The position numbers and the translations under genes are program-made. The notes beneath the pieces were generated by a model that searched no databases, had not been told where the DNA came from, and saw nothing but the letters and a program-made list of their open reading frames with translations. Shown piece after piece: positions 1 to 15,900 of a DNA stretch of 64,000 bases. The DNA is from Lineus longissimus. Taxonomy: Eukaryota > Nemertea > Pilidiophora > Heteronemertea > Lineidae. The stretch spans positions 11,293,501-11,357,500 of the forward strand of contig NC_088310.1 of assembly GCF_910592395.1 (NCBI RefSeq). The letters run 5' to 3'. Position 1 is the first letter of the stretch; each line of letters starts with the position of its first letter.

Positions 1-2159
1 CTTCAACTGGTGGGTGATAATACCATCGCTAACACGAAACCTCGCCATGTTTCAACGGGTGGGTGATAATACCATCGCTAACCCACAACCTCGCCATGCT
101 TCAACGGGTGGGTGTTAATACCATCGCTAACCTGTTACCTCGCCATTCCTCAACGGGTGGGTAATAATACCATCGCTAACCTGTAACTTCGCCATTCCTC
201 AACGGGTGGGTGATAATACCATCGCTAACCCACAACCTCGCCATGCTTCAACGGGTGGGTGATAATACCATCGCTAACCCACAACCTCGCCATTCCTCAA
301 CGGGTGGGTGATAATACCATCGCTAACCTGTAACCTCGCCATTCCTCAACGGGTGGGTGATAATACCATCGCTAACCTGTAACCTCGTCATTCCTCAACG
401 GGTGGGTGATAATACCATCGCTAACCTGTTACCTCGCCATGCTTCAACGAGTGGGTGATAATGCCGTCGCTTACCTGTAACCTCGCCATACCTCAATGGG
501 TGGGTGATAATACCATCGCTAACCCACAACCTCGCCATGCTTCAACGGGTGGGTGATAATACCATCGCTAACCCACAACCTCGCATGCTTCAACGGGTGG
601 GTGATAATACCATCGCTAACCCACAACCTCGCCATGCTTCAACGGGTTGGTGATAATACCATCCCTAACCCACAACCTCGCCATGCTTCAACGGGTGGGT
701 GATAATACCATCGCTAACCTGTAACTTCGTCATTCCTCAACTGGTGGGTGATAATACCATCGTTAACCCACAACCTCGCCATGCTTCAACGGGTGGGTGA
801 TAATACCATCGCTAACCCACAACCTCGCCATGCTTCAACGGGTGGGTGATAATACCATCACTAACCCACAACCTCACCATGCTTCAACGGGTGGGTGATA
901 ATACCATCGCTAACCTGTAACCTCGCCATTCCTCAACGGGTGGGTGATAATACCAGCGCTAACCCACAACCTCGCCATGCTTCAACGGGTGGGCGATAAT
1001 ACCATCGCTAACCCACAACCTCGCCATGCTTCAACGGGTGGGTGATAATACCATCGCTAACCCACAACCTCGCCATGCTTCAACGGGTTGGTGATAATTA
1101 CATCACTAACCCACAACCTCGCCATGCTTCAACGGGTGGGTGATAATACCATCGCTAACCCACAACCTCGCCATGCTTCAACGGGTGGGTGATAATACCA
1201 TCGCTAACCCACAACCTCGCATGCTTCAACGGGTGGGTGATAATACCATCGCTAACCCACAACCTCGCCATGCTTCAACGGGTGGGTGATAATTACATCG
1301 CTAACCTGTAACCTCGCCATTCCTCAACGGGTGGGTGATAATACCATCGCTAACCCACAACCTCGCCATGCTTCAACGGGTGGGTGATAATACCATCGCT
1401 AACCTGTAACCTCGTCATTCCGCAACGGGTGGGTGATAATACCATCGCTAACCCACAACCTCGCCATGCTTCAACGGGTGGGTGATAATACCCTCGCTAA
1501 CCCACAACCTCGCCATGCTTCAACGGGTGGGTGATAATACCATCGCTAACCTGTAACCTCGCCATTCCTCAACGGGTGGGTGATAATACCATCGCTAACC
1601 CACAACCTCGCCATGCTTCAACGGGTGGGTGATAATACCATCGCTAACCTGTAACCTCGTCATTCCTCAACGGATGGGTGATAATACCATCGCTAACCCA
1701 CAACCTCGCCATGCTTCAACGGGTGGGTGATAATACCATCGCTAACCCACAACCTCGCCATGCTTCAACGGGTGGGTAATAATACCATCGCTAACCCGCA
1801 ACCTCGCCATGTTTCAACGGGTGGGTGATAATACCATCGCTAACCCACAACCTCGCCATGCTTCAACGGGTGGGTGATAATACCATCACTAACCCACAAC
1901 CTCGCCATGCTTCAACGGGTGGGTGATAATACCATCACTAACCCACAACCTCGCCATGCTTCAACGGGTGGGTGATAATACCATCGCTAACCCACAACCT
2001 CGCCATGCTTCAACTGGTGGGTGATAATACCATCGCTAACACGAAACCTCACCATGTTTCAACGGGTGGGTGATAATACCATCGCTAACCCACAACCTCG
2101 CCATGCTTCAACGGGTGGGTGATAATACCATCGCTAACCTGTTACCTCGCCATTCCTCA

Positions 2160-4833
2160 ACGGGTGGGTGATAATACCATCGCTAACCTGTAACTTCGCC
2201 ATTCCTCAACGGGTGGGTGATAATACCATCGCTAACCCACAACCTCGCCATGCTTCAACGGGTGGGTGATAATACCATCGCTAACCCACAACCTCGCCAT
2301 TCCTCAACGGGTGGGTGATAATACCATCGCTAACCTGTAACCTCGCCATTCCTCAACGGGTGGGTGATAATACCATCGCTAACCTGTAACCTCGTCATTC
2401 CTCAACGGGTGGGTGATAATACCATCGCTAACCTGTTACCACGCCATGCTTCAACGAGTGGGTGATAATGCCATCGCTTACCTGTAACCTCGCCATACCT
2501 CAACGGGTGGGTGATAATACCATCGCTAACCCACAACCTCGCCATGCTTCAACGGGTGGGTGATAATTACATCACTAACCCACAACCTCGCCATGCTTCA
2601 ACGGGTGGGTGATAATACCATCGCTAACCCACAACCTCGCCATGCTTCAACGGGTGGGTGATAATACCATCGCTAACCCACAACCTCGCCATGCTTCAAC
2701 GGGTGGGTGATAATACCATCGCTAACCTGTTACCTCGCCATTCCTCAACGGGTGGGTGATAATACCATCGCTAACCTGTAACTTCGCCATTCCTCAACGG
2801 GTGGGTGATAATACCATCGCTAACCCACAACCTCGCCATGCTTCAACGGGTGGGTGATAATACCATCGCTAACCCACAACCTCGCCATTCCTCAACGGGT
2901 GGGTGATAATACCATCGCTAACCTGTAACCTCGCCATTCCTCAACGGGTGGGTGATAATACCATCGCTAACCTGTAACCTCGTCATTCCTCAACGGGTGG
3001 GTGATAATACCATCGCTAACCTATTACCTCGCCATGCTTCAACGAGTGGGTGATAATGCCATCGCTTACCTGTAACCTCGCCATTCCTCAACGGGTGGGT
3101 GATAATACCATCGCTAACCCACAACCTCGCCATGCTTCAACGGGTGGGTGATAATTACCTCGCTAACCTGTAACCTCGCCATTCCTCAACGGGTGGGTGA
3201 TAATACCATCGCTAACCCACAACCTCGCCATGCTTCAACGGGTGGGTGGTAATACCATCGCTAACCTGTAACTTCGTCATTCCTCAACGGGTGGGTGATA
3301 ATACCATCGTTAACCCACAACCTCGCCATGCTTCAACGGGTGGGTGATAATACCATCGCTAACCCACAACTTCGCCATGCTTCAACGGGTGGGTGATAAT
3401 ACCATCGCTAACCCACAACCTCACCATGCTTCAATGGGTGGGTGATAATACCATCGCTAACCTGTAACCTCGCCATTCCTCAACGGGTGGGTGATAATAC
3501 CATCGCTAACCTGTAACTTCGCCATTCCTCAACGGGTGGGTGATAATACCATCGCTAACCCACAACCTCGCCATGCTTCAACGGGTGGGTGATAATACCA
3601 TCGCTAACCCACAACCTCGCCATTCCTCAACGGGTGGGTGATAATACCATCGCTAACCTGTAACCTCGCCATTCCTCAACGGGTGGGTGATAATACCATC
3701 GCTAACCTGTAACCTCGTCATTCCTCAACGGGTGGGTGATAATACCATCGCTAACCTGTTACCACGCCATGCTTCAACGAGTGGGTGATAATGCCATCGC
3801 TTACCTGTAACCTCGCCATACCTCAACGGGTGGGTGATAATACCATCGCTAACCCACAACCTCGCCATGCTTCAACGGGTGGGTGATAATTACATCACTA
3901 ACCCACAACCTCGCCATGCTTCAACGGGTGGGTGATAATACCATCGCTAACCCACAACCTCGCCATGCTTCAACGGGTGGGTGATAATACCATCGCTAAC
4001 CCACAACCTCGCCATGCTTCAACGGGTGGGTGATAATACCATCGCTAACCTGTTACCTCGCCATTCCTCAACGGGTGGGTGATAATACCATCGCTAACCT
4101 GTAACTTCGCCATTCCTCAACGGGTGGGTGATAATACCATCGCTAACCCACAACCTCGCCATGCTTCAACGGGTGGGTGATAATACCATCGCTAACCCAC
4201 AACCTCGACATTCCTCAACGGGTGGGTGATAATACCATCGCTAACCTGTAACCTCGCCATTCCTCAACGGGTGGGTGATAATACCATCGCTAACCTGTAA
4301 CCTCGTCATTCCTCAACGGGTGGGTGATAATACCATCGCTAACCTATTACCTCGCCATGCTTCAACGAGTGGGTGATAATGCCATCGCTTACCTGTAACC
4401 TCGCCATTCCTCAACGGGTGGGTGATAATACCATCGCTAACCCACAACCTCGCCATGCTTCAACGGGTGGGTGATAATTACCTCGCTAACCTGTAACCTC
4501 GCCATTCCTCAACAGGTGGGTGATAATACCATCGCTAACCCACAACCTCGCCATGCTTCAACGGGTGGGTGGTAATACCATCGCTAACCTGTAACTTCGT
4601 CATTCCTCAACGGGTGGGTGATAATACCATCGTTAACCCACAACCTCGCCATGCTTCAACGGGTGGGTGATAATACCATCGCTAACCCACAACCTCGCCA
4701 TGCTTCAACGGGTGGGTGATAATACCATCGCTAACCCACAACCTCACCATGCTTCAATGGGTGGGTGATAATACCATCGCTAACCTGTAACCTCGCCATT
4801 CCTCAACGGGTGGGTGATAATACCATCGCTAAC
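2160..4833. repeat. 1323-bp tandem duplication of 27 satellite monomers
   Basis: Rare monomer variants recur at an offset of exactly 1323 bp (27 x 49). They include ACCACGCCATGC with the GAGTGGG anchor at 2449 and 3772, CTATTACCTCGCC with its anchor at 3037 and 4360, TGATAATTAC at 2561 and 3884, and the TCACCATGCTTCAATGGG variant at 3421 and 4744. The match fails before about 2160/3483 and after about 3510/4833. This is therefore one tandem duplication of a 27-monomer block, apparently separate from the 979-bp family further right. Confidence 0.8.
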
Positions 4834-5682
4834 CCACAACCTCGCCATGCTTCAACGGGTGGGTGATAATACCATCGCTAACCCACAACCTCGCCATGCT
4901 TCAACGGGTGGGTGATAATACCATCGCTAACCCACAACCTCGCCATGCTTCAACGGGTGGGTGATAATACCATCGCTAACCTGTAACCTTGTCATTCCGC
5001 AACGGGTGGGTGATAATACCATCGCTTACCCACAACCTCGCCATGCTTCAACGGGTGGGTGATAATACCATCGCTAACCTGTAACCTTGTCATTCCGCAA
5101 CGGGTGGGTGATAATACCATCGCTAACCCACAACCTCGCCATGCTTCAACGGGTGGGTGATAATACCCTCGCTAACCCACAACCTCGCCATGCTTCAACG
5201 GGTGGGTGATAATACCATAGCTAACCTGTAACCTCGCCATTCCTCAACGGGTGGGTGATAATACCATCGCTAACCCACAACCTCGCCATGCTTCAACGGG
5301 TGGGTGATAATACCATCGCTAACCTGTAACCTCGTCATTCCTCAACGGATGGGTGATAATACCATCGCTCACCCACAACCTCGCCATGCTTCAACGGGTG
5401 GGTGATAATACCATCGCTAACCCACAACCTCGCCATGCTTCAACGGGTGGGTGATAATACCATCGCTAACCCGCAACCTCGCCATGTTTCAACGGGTGGG
5501 TGATAATACCATCGCTAACCCACAACCTCGCCATGCTTCAACGGGTGGGTGATAATACCATCACTAACCCACAACCTCGCCATGCTTCAACGGGTGGGTG
5601 ATAATACCATCGCTAACCCACAACCTCGCCATGCTTCAACGGGTGGGTGATAATACCATCGCTAACCCACAACCTCGCCATG

Positions 5683-6937
5683 CTTCAACTGGTGGGTGAT
5701 AATACCATCGCTAACACGAAACTTCGCCATGTTTCAACGGGTGGGTGATAATACCATCGCTAACCCACAACCTCGCCATGCTTCAACGGGTGGGTGTTAA
5801 TACCATCGCTAACCTGTTACCTCGCCATTCCTCAACGGGTGGGTGATAATACCATCGCTAACCTGTAACTTCGCCATTCCTCAACGGGTGGGTGATAATA
5901 CCATCGCTAACCCACAACCTCGCCATGCTTCAACGGGTGGGTGATAATACCATCGCTAACCCACAACCTCGCCATTCCTCAACGGGTGGGTGATAATACC
6001 ATCGCTAACCTGTAACCTCGCCATTCCTCAACGGGTGGGTGATAATACCATCGCTAACCTGTAACCTCGTCATTCCTCAACGGGTGGGTGATAATACCAT
6101 CGCTAACCTGTTACCTCGCCATGCTTCAACGAGTGGGTGATAATGCCGTCGCTTACCTGTAACCTCGCCATACCTCAATGGGTGGGTGATAATACCATCG
6201 CTAACCCACAACCTCGCCATGCTTCAACGGGAGGGTGATAATACCATCGCTAACCCACAACCTCGCATGCTTCAACGGGTGGGTGATAATACCATCGCTA
6301 ACCCACAACCTCGCCATGCTTCAACGGGTTGGTGATAATACCATCCCTAACCCACAACCTCGCCATGCTTCAACGGGTGGGTGATAATACCATCGCTAAC
6401 CTGTAACCTCGTCATTCCTCAACTGGTGGGTGATAATACCATCGTTAACCCACAACCTCGCCATGCTTCAACGGGTGGGTGATAATACCATCGCTAACCC
6501 ACAACCTCGCCATGCTTCAACGGGTGGGTGATAATACCATCACTAACCCACAACCTCACCATGCTTCAACGGGTGGGTGATAATACCATCGCTAACCTGT
6601 AACCTCGCCATTCCTCAACGGGTGGGTGATAATACAAGCGCTAACCCACAACCTCGCCATGCTTCAACGGGTGGGTGATAATACCATCGCTAACCCACAA
6701 CCTCGCCATGCTTCAACGGGTGGGTGATAATACCATCGCTAACCCACAACCTCGCCATGCTTCAACGGGTTGGTGATAATTACATCACTAACCCACAACC
6801 TCGCCATGCTTCAACGGGTGGGTGATAATACCATCGCTAACCCACAACCTCGCCATGCTTCAACGGGTGGGTGATAATACCATCGCTAACCCACAACCTC
6901 GCATGCTTCAACGGGTGGGTGATAATACCATCGCTAA
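5683..6937. repeat. Segmental copy of window positions 1-1255 (offset 5682 bp)
   Basis: Rare variants at the left edge of the window reappear 5682 bp later: the CTTCAACTGG monomer with ACGAAACC (1 and 5683), GTGTTAATACC in the third monomer, the anchor with TGCCGTCGC (442 and 6124), the TTGGTGATAATTAC unit, and the 48-bp CTCGCATGC monomers. Similarity decays after about 1255/6937. A further related copy surrounds 13663. The array has therefore also expanded by multi-kilobase block duplication. Confidence 0.75.
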
Positions 6938-9900
6938 CCCATAACCTCGCCATGCTTCAACGGGTGGGTGATAATACCATCGCTAACCCACAACCTCGCC
7001 ATTCCTCAACGGGTGGGTGATAATACCATCGCTAACCCACAACCTCGCCATGCTTCAATGGGTGGGTGATAATACCATCGCTAACCCACAACCTCGCATG
7101 CTTCAACGGGTGGGTGATAATACCATCGCTAAACCACAAACTCGCCATGCTTCAACGGGTGGGTGATAATACCATCGCTAACCCACAACCTCGCCATGCT
7201 TCAACGGGTGGGTGATAATACCATCGCTAACCTGTAACCTCGTAATTCCACAACGGGTGGGTGATAATACCATCGTAAACCCACAACCTCGCCATGCTTC
7301 AACGGGTGGGTGATAATACCATCGCTAACCCACAACCTCGCCATGCTTCAACGGGTGGGTGATAATACCATCGCTAACCCACAACCTCACCATGCTTCAA
7401 TGGGTGGGTGATAATACCATCGCTAACCTGTAACCTCGCCATTCCTCAACGGGTGGGTGATAATACCCTCGCTAACCCACAACCTCGCCATGCTTTAACG
7501 GGTGGGTGATAATACCATCGCTAACCCACAACCTCGCCATGCTTCAACGGGTGGGTGATAATACCATAGCTAACCCACAACCTCGCCATGCTTCAACGGG
7601 TGGGTGATAATTACATCGCTAACCTGTAACCTCGCCATTCCTCAACGGATGGGTGATAATACCATCGCTAACCAACAACCTCGCCATGCTTCAACGGGTG
7701 GGTGATAATACCATCGCTAACCTGTAACCTCGTCATTCCGCAACGGGTGGGTGATAATACCATCGCTAACCCACAACCTCGCCATGCTTCAACGGGTGGG
7801 TGATAATACCCTCGCTAACCCACAACCTCGCCATGCTTCAACGGGTGGGTGATAATACCATCGCTAACCTGTAACCTCGCCATTCCTCAACGGGTGGGTG
7901 ATAATACCATCGCATACCCACAACCTCGCCATGCCCTAACGGGTGGGTCATAATACCATCGCTAACCTGTAACCTCGTCATTCCTCAACGGATGGGTGAT
8001 AATACCATCGCTAACCCACAACCTCGCCATGCTTCAACGGGTGGGTGATAATACCATCGCTAACCCGCAACCTCGCCATGTTTCAACGGGTGGGTGATAA
8101 TACAATCGCTAACCCACAACCTCGCCATGCTCAACGGGTGGGTGATAATACCATCACTAACCCACAACCTCGCCATGCTTCAACGGGTGGGTGATAATAC
8201 CATCGCTAACCCACAACCTCGCCATGCTTCAACGGGTGGGTGATAATACCATCGCTAACCCACAACCTCGCCATGCTTCAACTGGTGGGTGATAATACCA
8301 TCGCTAACACGAAACCTCACCATGTTTCAACGGGTTGGTGATAATTACATCACTAACCCACAACCTCGCATGCTTCAACGGGTGGGTGATAATACCATCG
8401 CTAACCCACAACCTCGCCATGCTTCAACGGGTGGGTGATAATACCATCGCTAACCTGTAACCTCGTCATTCCTCAACGGGTGGGTGATAATACCATCGCT
8501 AACCCACAACCTCGCCATGCTTCAACGGGTGGGTGATAATACCATCGCTAACCCACAACCTCGCCATTCCTCAACGGGTGGGTGATAATACCATCGCTAA
8601 CCCACAACCTCGCCATGCTTCAACGGGTGGGTGATAATACCATCGCTAACCCGCAACCTCGCCATGTTTCAACGGGTGGGTGATAATACCATCGCTAACC
8701 CACAACCTCGCCATGCTTCAACGGGTGGATGATAATACCATCACTAACCCACAACCTCGCCATGCTTCAACGGGTGGGTGATAATTCCATCGCTAACCCA
8801 CAACCTCGCCATGCTTCAACGGGTGGGTGATAATACCATCGCTAACCCACAACCTCGCCATGCTACAACTGGTGGGTGATAATACCATCGCTAACACGAA
8901 ACCTCACCATGTTTCAACGGGTGGGTGATAATACCATCGCTAACCCACAACCTCGCCATGCTTCAACGGGTGGGTGACAATACCATCGCTAACCTGTTAC
9001 CTCGCCATTCCTCAACGGGTGGGTGATAATACCATCGCTAACCTGTAACTTCGCCATTCCTCAACGGGTGGGTGATAATACCATCGCTAACCCACAACCT
9101 CGCCATGCTTCAACGGGTGGGTGATAATACCATCGCTAACCCACAACCTCGCCATTCCTCAACGGGTGGGTGATAATACCATCGCTAACCTGTAACCTCG
9201 CCATTCCTCAACGGGTGGGTGATAATACCATCGCTAACCTGTAACCTCGTCATTCCTCAACGGGTGGGTGATAATACCATCGCTAACCTGTTACCTCGCC
9301 ATGCTTCAACGAGTGGGTGATAATGCCATCGCTTACCTGTAACCTCGCCATACCTCAACGGGTGGGTGATAATACCATCGCTAACCCACAACCTCGCCAT
9401 GCTTCAACGGGTGGGTGATAATACCATCGCTAACCCACAACCTCGCATGCTTCAACGGGTGGGTGATAATACCATCGCTAACCCACAACCTCGCCATGCT
9501 TCAACGGGTGGGTGATAATACCATCCCTAACCCACAACCTCGCCATGCTTCAACGGGTGGGTGATAATACCATCGCTAACCTGTAACCTCGTCATTCTTC
9601 AACTGGTGGGTGATAATACCATCGTTAACCCACAACCTCGCCATGCTTCAACGGGTGGGTGATAATACCATCGCTAACCCACAACCTCGCCATGCTTCAA
9701 CTGGTGGGTGATAATACCATCGCTAACACGAAACCTCACCATGTTTCAACGGGTGGGTGATAATACCATCGCTAACCCACAACCTCGCCATGCTTCAACG
9801 GGTGGGTGATAATACCATCGCTAACCTGTTACCTCGCCATTCCTCAACGGGTGGGTGATAATACCATCGCTAACCTGTAACTTCGCCATTCCTCAACGGG

Positions 9901-12900
9901 TGGGTGATAATACCATCGCTAACCCACAACCTCGCCATGCTTCAACGGGTTGGTGATAATACCATCGCTAACCCACAACCTCGTCATTCCTCAACGGGTG
10001 GGTGATAATACCATCGCTAACCTGTTACCTCGCCATGCTTCAACGAGTGGGTGATAATGCCATCGCTTAAGGGTAACCTCGCCATACCTCAACGGGTGGG
10101 TGATAATACCATCGCTAACCCACAACCTCGCCATGCTTCAACGGGTGGTTGATAATACCATCGCTAGCTAACCCACAACCTCGCATGCTTCAACGGGTGG
10201 GTGATAATACCATCGCTAACCCACAACCTCGCCATGCTTCAACGGGTGGGTGATAATACCATCCCTAACCCACAACCTCGCCATGCTTCAACGGGTGGGT
10301 GATAATACCATCGCTAACCTGTAACCTCGTCATTCCTCAACTGGTGGGTGATAATACCATCGTTTACCCACAACCTCGCCATGCTTTAACGGGTGGGTGA
10401 TAATACCATCGCTAACCCACAACCTCGCCATGCTTCAACGGGTGGGTGATAATACCATCGCTAACCCACAACCTCGCCATTCCTCAACGGGTGGGTGATA
10501 ATACAATCGCTAACCCACAACCTTGCCATGCTTCAACGGGTGGGTGATAATACCATCGCTAACCCGCAACCTCGCCATGTTTCAACGGGTGGGTGATAAT
10601 ACCATCGCTAACCCACAACCTCGCCATGCTTCAACGGGTGGGTGATAATACCATCACTAACCCACAACCTCGCCATGCTTCAACGGGTGGGTGATAATAC
10701 CATCGCTAACCCACAACCTCGCCATGCTTCAACGGGTGGGTGATAATACCATCGCTAACCCACAACCTCGCCATGCTACAACTGGTGGGTGATAATACCA
10801 TCGCTAACACGAAACCTCACCATGTTTCAACGGGTGGGTGATAATACCATCGCTAACCCACAACCTCGCCATGCTTCAACGGGTGGGTGACAATACCATC
10901 GCTAACCTGTTACCTCGCCATTCCTCAACGGGTGGGTGATAATACCATCGCTAACCTGTAACTTCGCCATTCCTCAACGGGTGGGTGATAATACCATTGC
11001 TAACCCACAACCTCGCCATGCTTCAACGGGTGGGTGATAATACCATCGCTAACCCACAACCTCGCCATTCCTCAACGGGTGGGTGATAATACCATCGCTA
11101 ACCTGTAACCTCGCCATTCCTCAACGGGTGGGTGATAATACCATCGCTAACCTGTAACCTCGTCATTCCTCAACTGGTGGGTGATAATACCATCGTTAAC
11201 CCACAACCTCGCCATGCTCAACGGGTGGGTGATAATACCATCACTAACCCACAACCTCGCCATGCTTCAACGGGTGGGTGATAATACCATCGCTAACCCA
11301 CAACCTCGCCATGCTTCAACGGGTGGGTGATAATACCATCGCTAACCCACAACCTCGCCATGCTTCAACTGGTGGGTGATAATACCATCGCTAACACGAA
11401 ACCTCACCATGTTTCAACGGGTTGGTGATAATTACATCACTAACCCACAACCTCGCATGCTTCAACGGGTGGGTGATAATACCATCGCTAACCCACAACC
11501 TCGCCATGCTTCAACGGGTGGGTGATAATACCATCGCTAACCTGTAACCTCGTCATTCCTCAACGGGTGGGTGATAATACCATTGCTAACCCACAACCTC
11601 GCCATGCTACAACTGGTGGGTGATAATACCATCGCTAACACGAAACCTCACCATGTTTCAACGGGTGGGTGATAATACCATCGATAACCCACAACCTCGC
11701 CATGCTTCAACGGGTGGGTGACAATACCATCGCTAACCTGTTACCTCGCCATTCCTCAACGGGTGGGTGATAATACCATCGCTAACCTGTAACTTCGCCA
11801 TTCCTCAACGGGTGGGTGATAATACCATCGCTAACCCACAACCTCGCCATGCTTCAACGGGTGGGTGATAATACCATCGCTAACCCACAACCTCGCCATT
11901 CCTCAACGGGTGGGTGATAATACCATCGCTAACCTGTAACCTCGCCATTCCTCAACGGGTGGGTGATAATACCATCGCTAACCTGTAACCTCGTCATTCC
12001 TCAACGGGTGGGTGATAATACCATCGCTAACCTGTTACCTCGCCATGCTTCAACGAGTGGGTGATAATGCCATCGCTTACCTGTAACCTCGCCATACCTC
12101 AACGGGTGGGTGATAATACCATCGCTAACCCACAACCTCGCCATGCTTCAACGGGTGGGTGTTAATACCATCGCTAACCCACAACCTCGCATGCTTCAAC
12201 GGGTGGGTGATAATACCATCGCTAACCCACAACCTCGCCATGCTTCAACGGGTGGGTGATAATACCATCCCTAACCCACAACCTCGCCATGCTTCAACGG
12301 GTGGGTGATAATACCATCGCTAACCTGTAACCTCGTCATTCCTCAACTGGTGGGTGATAATACCATCGTTAACCCACAACCTCGCCATGCTTCAACGGGT
12401 GGGTGATAATACCATCGCTAACCCACAACCTCGCCATGCTTCAACTGGTGGGTGATAATACCATCGCTAACACGAAACCTCACCATGTTTCAACGGGTGG
12501 GTGATAATACCATCGCTAACCCACAACCTCGCCATGCTTCAACGGGTGGGTGATAATACCATCGCTAACCTGTTACCTCGCCATTCCTCAACGGGTGGGT
12601 GATAATACCATCGCTAACCTGTAACTTCGCCATTCCTCAACGGGTGGGTGATAATACCATCGCTAACCCACAACCTCGCCATGCTTCAACGGGTGGGTGA
12701 TAATTCCATCGCTAACCCACAACCTCGCCATTCCTCAACGGGTGGGTGATAATACCATCGCTAACCTGTAACCTCGCCATTCCTCAACGGGTGGGTGATA
12801 ATACCATCGCTAACCTGTAACCTCGTCATTCCTCAACGGGTGGGTGATAATACCATCGCTAACCTGTTACCTCGCCATGCTTCAACGAGTGGGTGATAAT

Positions 12901-15900
12901 GCCATCGCTTAAGGGTAACCTCGCCATACCTCAACGGGTGGGTGATAATACCATCGCTAACCCACAACCTCGCCATGCTTCAACGGGTTGTTGATAATAC
13001 CATCGCTAACCCACAACCTCGCATGCTTCAACGGGTGGGTGATAATACCATCGCTAACCCACAACCTCGCCATGCTTCAACGGGTGGGTGATAATACCAT
13101 CCCTAACCCACAACCTCGCCATGCTTCAACGGGTGGGTGATAATACCATCGCTAACCTGTAACCTCGTCATTCCTCAACTGGTGGGTGATAATACCATCG
13201 TTAACCCACAACCTCGCCATGCTTTAACGGGTGGGTGATAATACCATCGCTAACCCACAACCTCGCCATGCTTCAACGGGTGGGTGATAATACCATCGCT
13301 AACCCACAACCTCACCATGCTTCAACGGGTGGGTGATAATGCCATCGCTAACCTGTTACCTCGCCATTCCTCAACGGGTGGGTGATAATACCATCGCTAA
13401 CCTGTAACTTCGCCATTCCTCAACGGGTGGGTGATAATACCATCGCTAACCCACAACCTCGCCATGCTTCAACGGGTGGGTGATAATACCATCGCTAACC
13501 CACAACCTCGCCATTCCTCAACGGGTGGGTGATAATACCATCGCTAACCTGTAACCTCGCCATTCCTAAACAGGTGGGTGATAATACCATCGCTAACCTG
13601 TAACCTCGTCATTCCTCAACGGGTGGGTGATAATACCATCGCTAACCTGTTACCTCGCCATGCTTCAACGAGTGGGTGATAATGCCGTCGCTTACCTGTA
13701 ACCTCGCCATACCTCAATGGGTGGGTGATAATACCATCGCTAACCCACAACCTCGCCATGCTTCAACGGGTGGGTGATAATACCATCGCTAACCCACAAC
13801 CTCGCATGCTTCAACGGGTGGGTGATAATACCATCGCTAACCCACAACCTCGCCATGCTTCAACGGGTTGGTGATAATACCATCCCTAACCCACAACCTC
13901 GCCATGCTTCAACGGGTGGGTGATAATACCATCGCTAACCTGTAACCTCGTCATTCCTCAACTGGTGGGTGATAATACCATCGTTAACCCACAACCTCGC
14001 CATGCTTCAACGGGTGGGTGATAATACCATCGCTAACCCACAACCTCGCCATGCTTCAACGAGTGGGTGATAATACCATCACTAACCCACAACCTCACCA
14101 TGCTTCAACGGGTGGGTGATAATACCATCGCTAACCTGTAACCTCGCCATTCCTCAACGGGTGGGTGATAATACCAGCGCTAACCCACAACCTCGCCATG
14201 CTTCAACGGGTGGGTGATAATACCATCGCTAACCCACAACCTCACCATGCTTCAACGGGTGGGTGATAATACCATCGCTAACCCACAACCTCGCCATGCT
14301 TCAACAGGTTGGTGATAATTACATCACTAACCCACAACCTCGCCATGCTTCAACGGGTGGGTGATAATACCATCGCTAACCCACAACCTCGCATGCTTCA
14401 ACGGGTGGGTGATAATACCATCGCTAACCCATAACCTCGCCATGCTTCAACGGGTGGGTGATAATACCATCGCTAACCCACAACCTCGCCATTCCTCAAC
14501 GGGTGAGTGATAATACCATCGCTAACCCACAACCTCGCCATGCTTCAATGGGTGGGTGATAATACCATCGCTAACCCACAACCTCGCATGCTTCAACGGG
14601 TGGGTGATAATACCATCGCTAAACCACAAACTCGCCATGCTTCAACGGGTGGGTGATAATACCATCGCTAACCCACAACCTCGCCATGCTTCAACGGGTG
14701 GGTGATAATACCATCGCTAACCTGTAACCTCGTAATTCCACAACGGGTGGGTGATAATACCATCGTTAACCCACAACCTCGCCATGCTTCAACGGGTGGG
14801 TGATAATACCATCGCTAACCCACAACCTCGCCATGCTTCAACGGGTGGGTGATAATACCATCGCTAACCCACAACCTCACCATGCTTCAATGGGTGGGTG
14901 ATAATACCATCGCTAACCTGTAACCTCGCCATTCCTCAACGGGTGGGTGATAATACCCTCGCTAACCCACAACCTCGCCATGCTTCAACGGGTGGGTGAT
15001 AATACCATCGCTAACCCACAACCTCGCCATGCTTCAACGGGTGGGTGATAATACCATCGCTAACCCACAACCTCGCATGCTTCAACGGGTGGGTGATAAT
15101 ACCATCGCTAACCCATAACCTCGCCATGCTTCAACGGGTGGGTGATAATACCATCGCTAACCCACAACCTCGCCATTCCTCAACGGGTGGGTGATAATAC
15201 CATCGCTAACCCACAACCTCGCCATGCTTCAATGGGTGGGTGATAATACCATCGCTAACCCACAACCTCGCATGCTTCAACGGGTGGGTGATAATACCAT
15301 CGCTAAACCACAAACTCGCCATGCTTCAACGGGTGGGTGATAATACCATCGCTAACCCACAACCTCGCCATGCTTCAACGGGTGGGTGATAATACCATCG
15401 CTAACCTGTAACCTCGTAATTCCACAACGGGTGGGTGATAATACCATCGTTAACCCACAACCTCGCCATGCTTCAACGGGTGGGTGATAATACCATCGCT
15501 AACCCACAACCTCGCCATGCTTCAACGGGTGGGTGATAATACCATCGCTAACCCACAACCTCACCATGCTTCAATGGGTGGGTGATAATACCATCGCTAA
15601 CCTGTAACCTCGCCATTCCTCAACGGGTGGGTGATAATACCCTCGCTAACCCACAACCTCGCCATGCTTCAACGGGTGGGTGATAATACCATCGCTAACC
15701 CACAACCTCGCCATGCTTCAACGGGTGGGTGATAATACCATTGCTAACCCACAACCTCGCCATGCTTCAACGGGTGGGTGATAATTACATCGCTAACCTG
15801 TAACCTCGCCATTCCTCAACGGATGGGTGATAATACCATCGCTAACCAACAACCTCTCCATGCTTCAACGGGTGGGTGATAATACCCTCGCTAACCCACA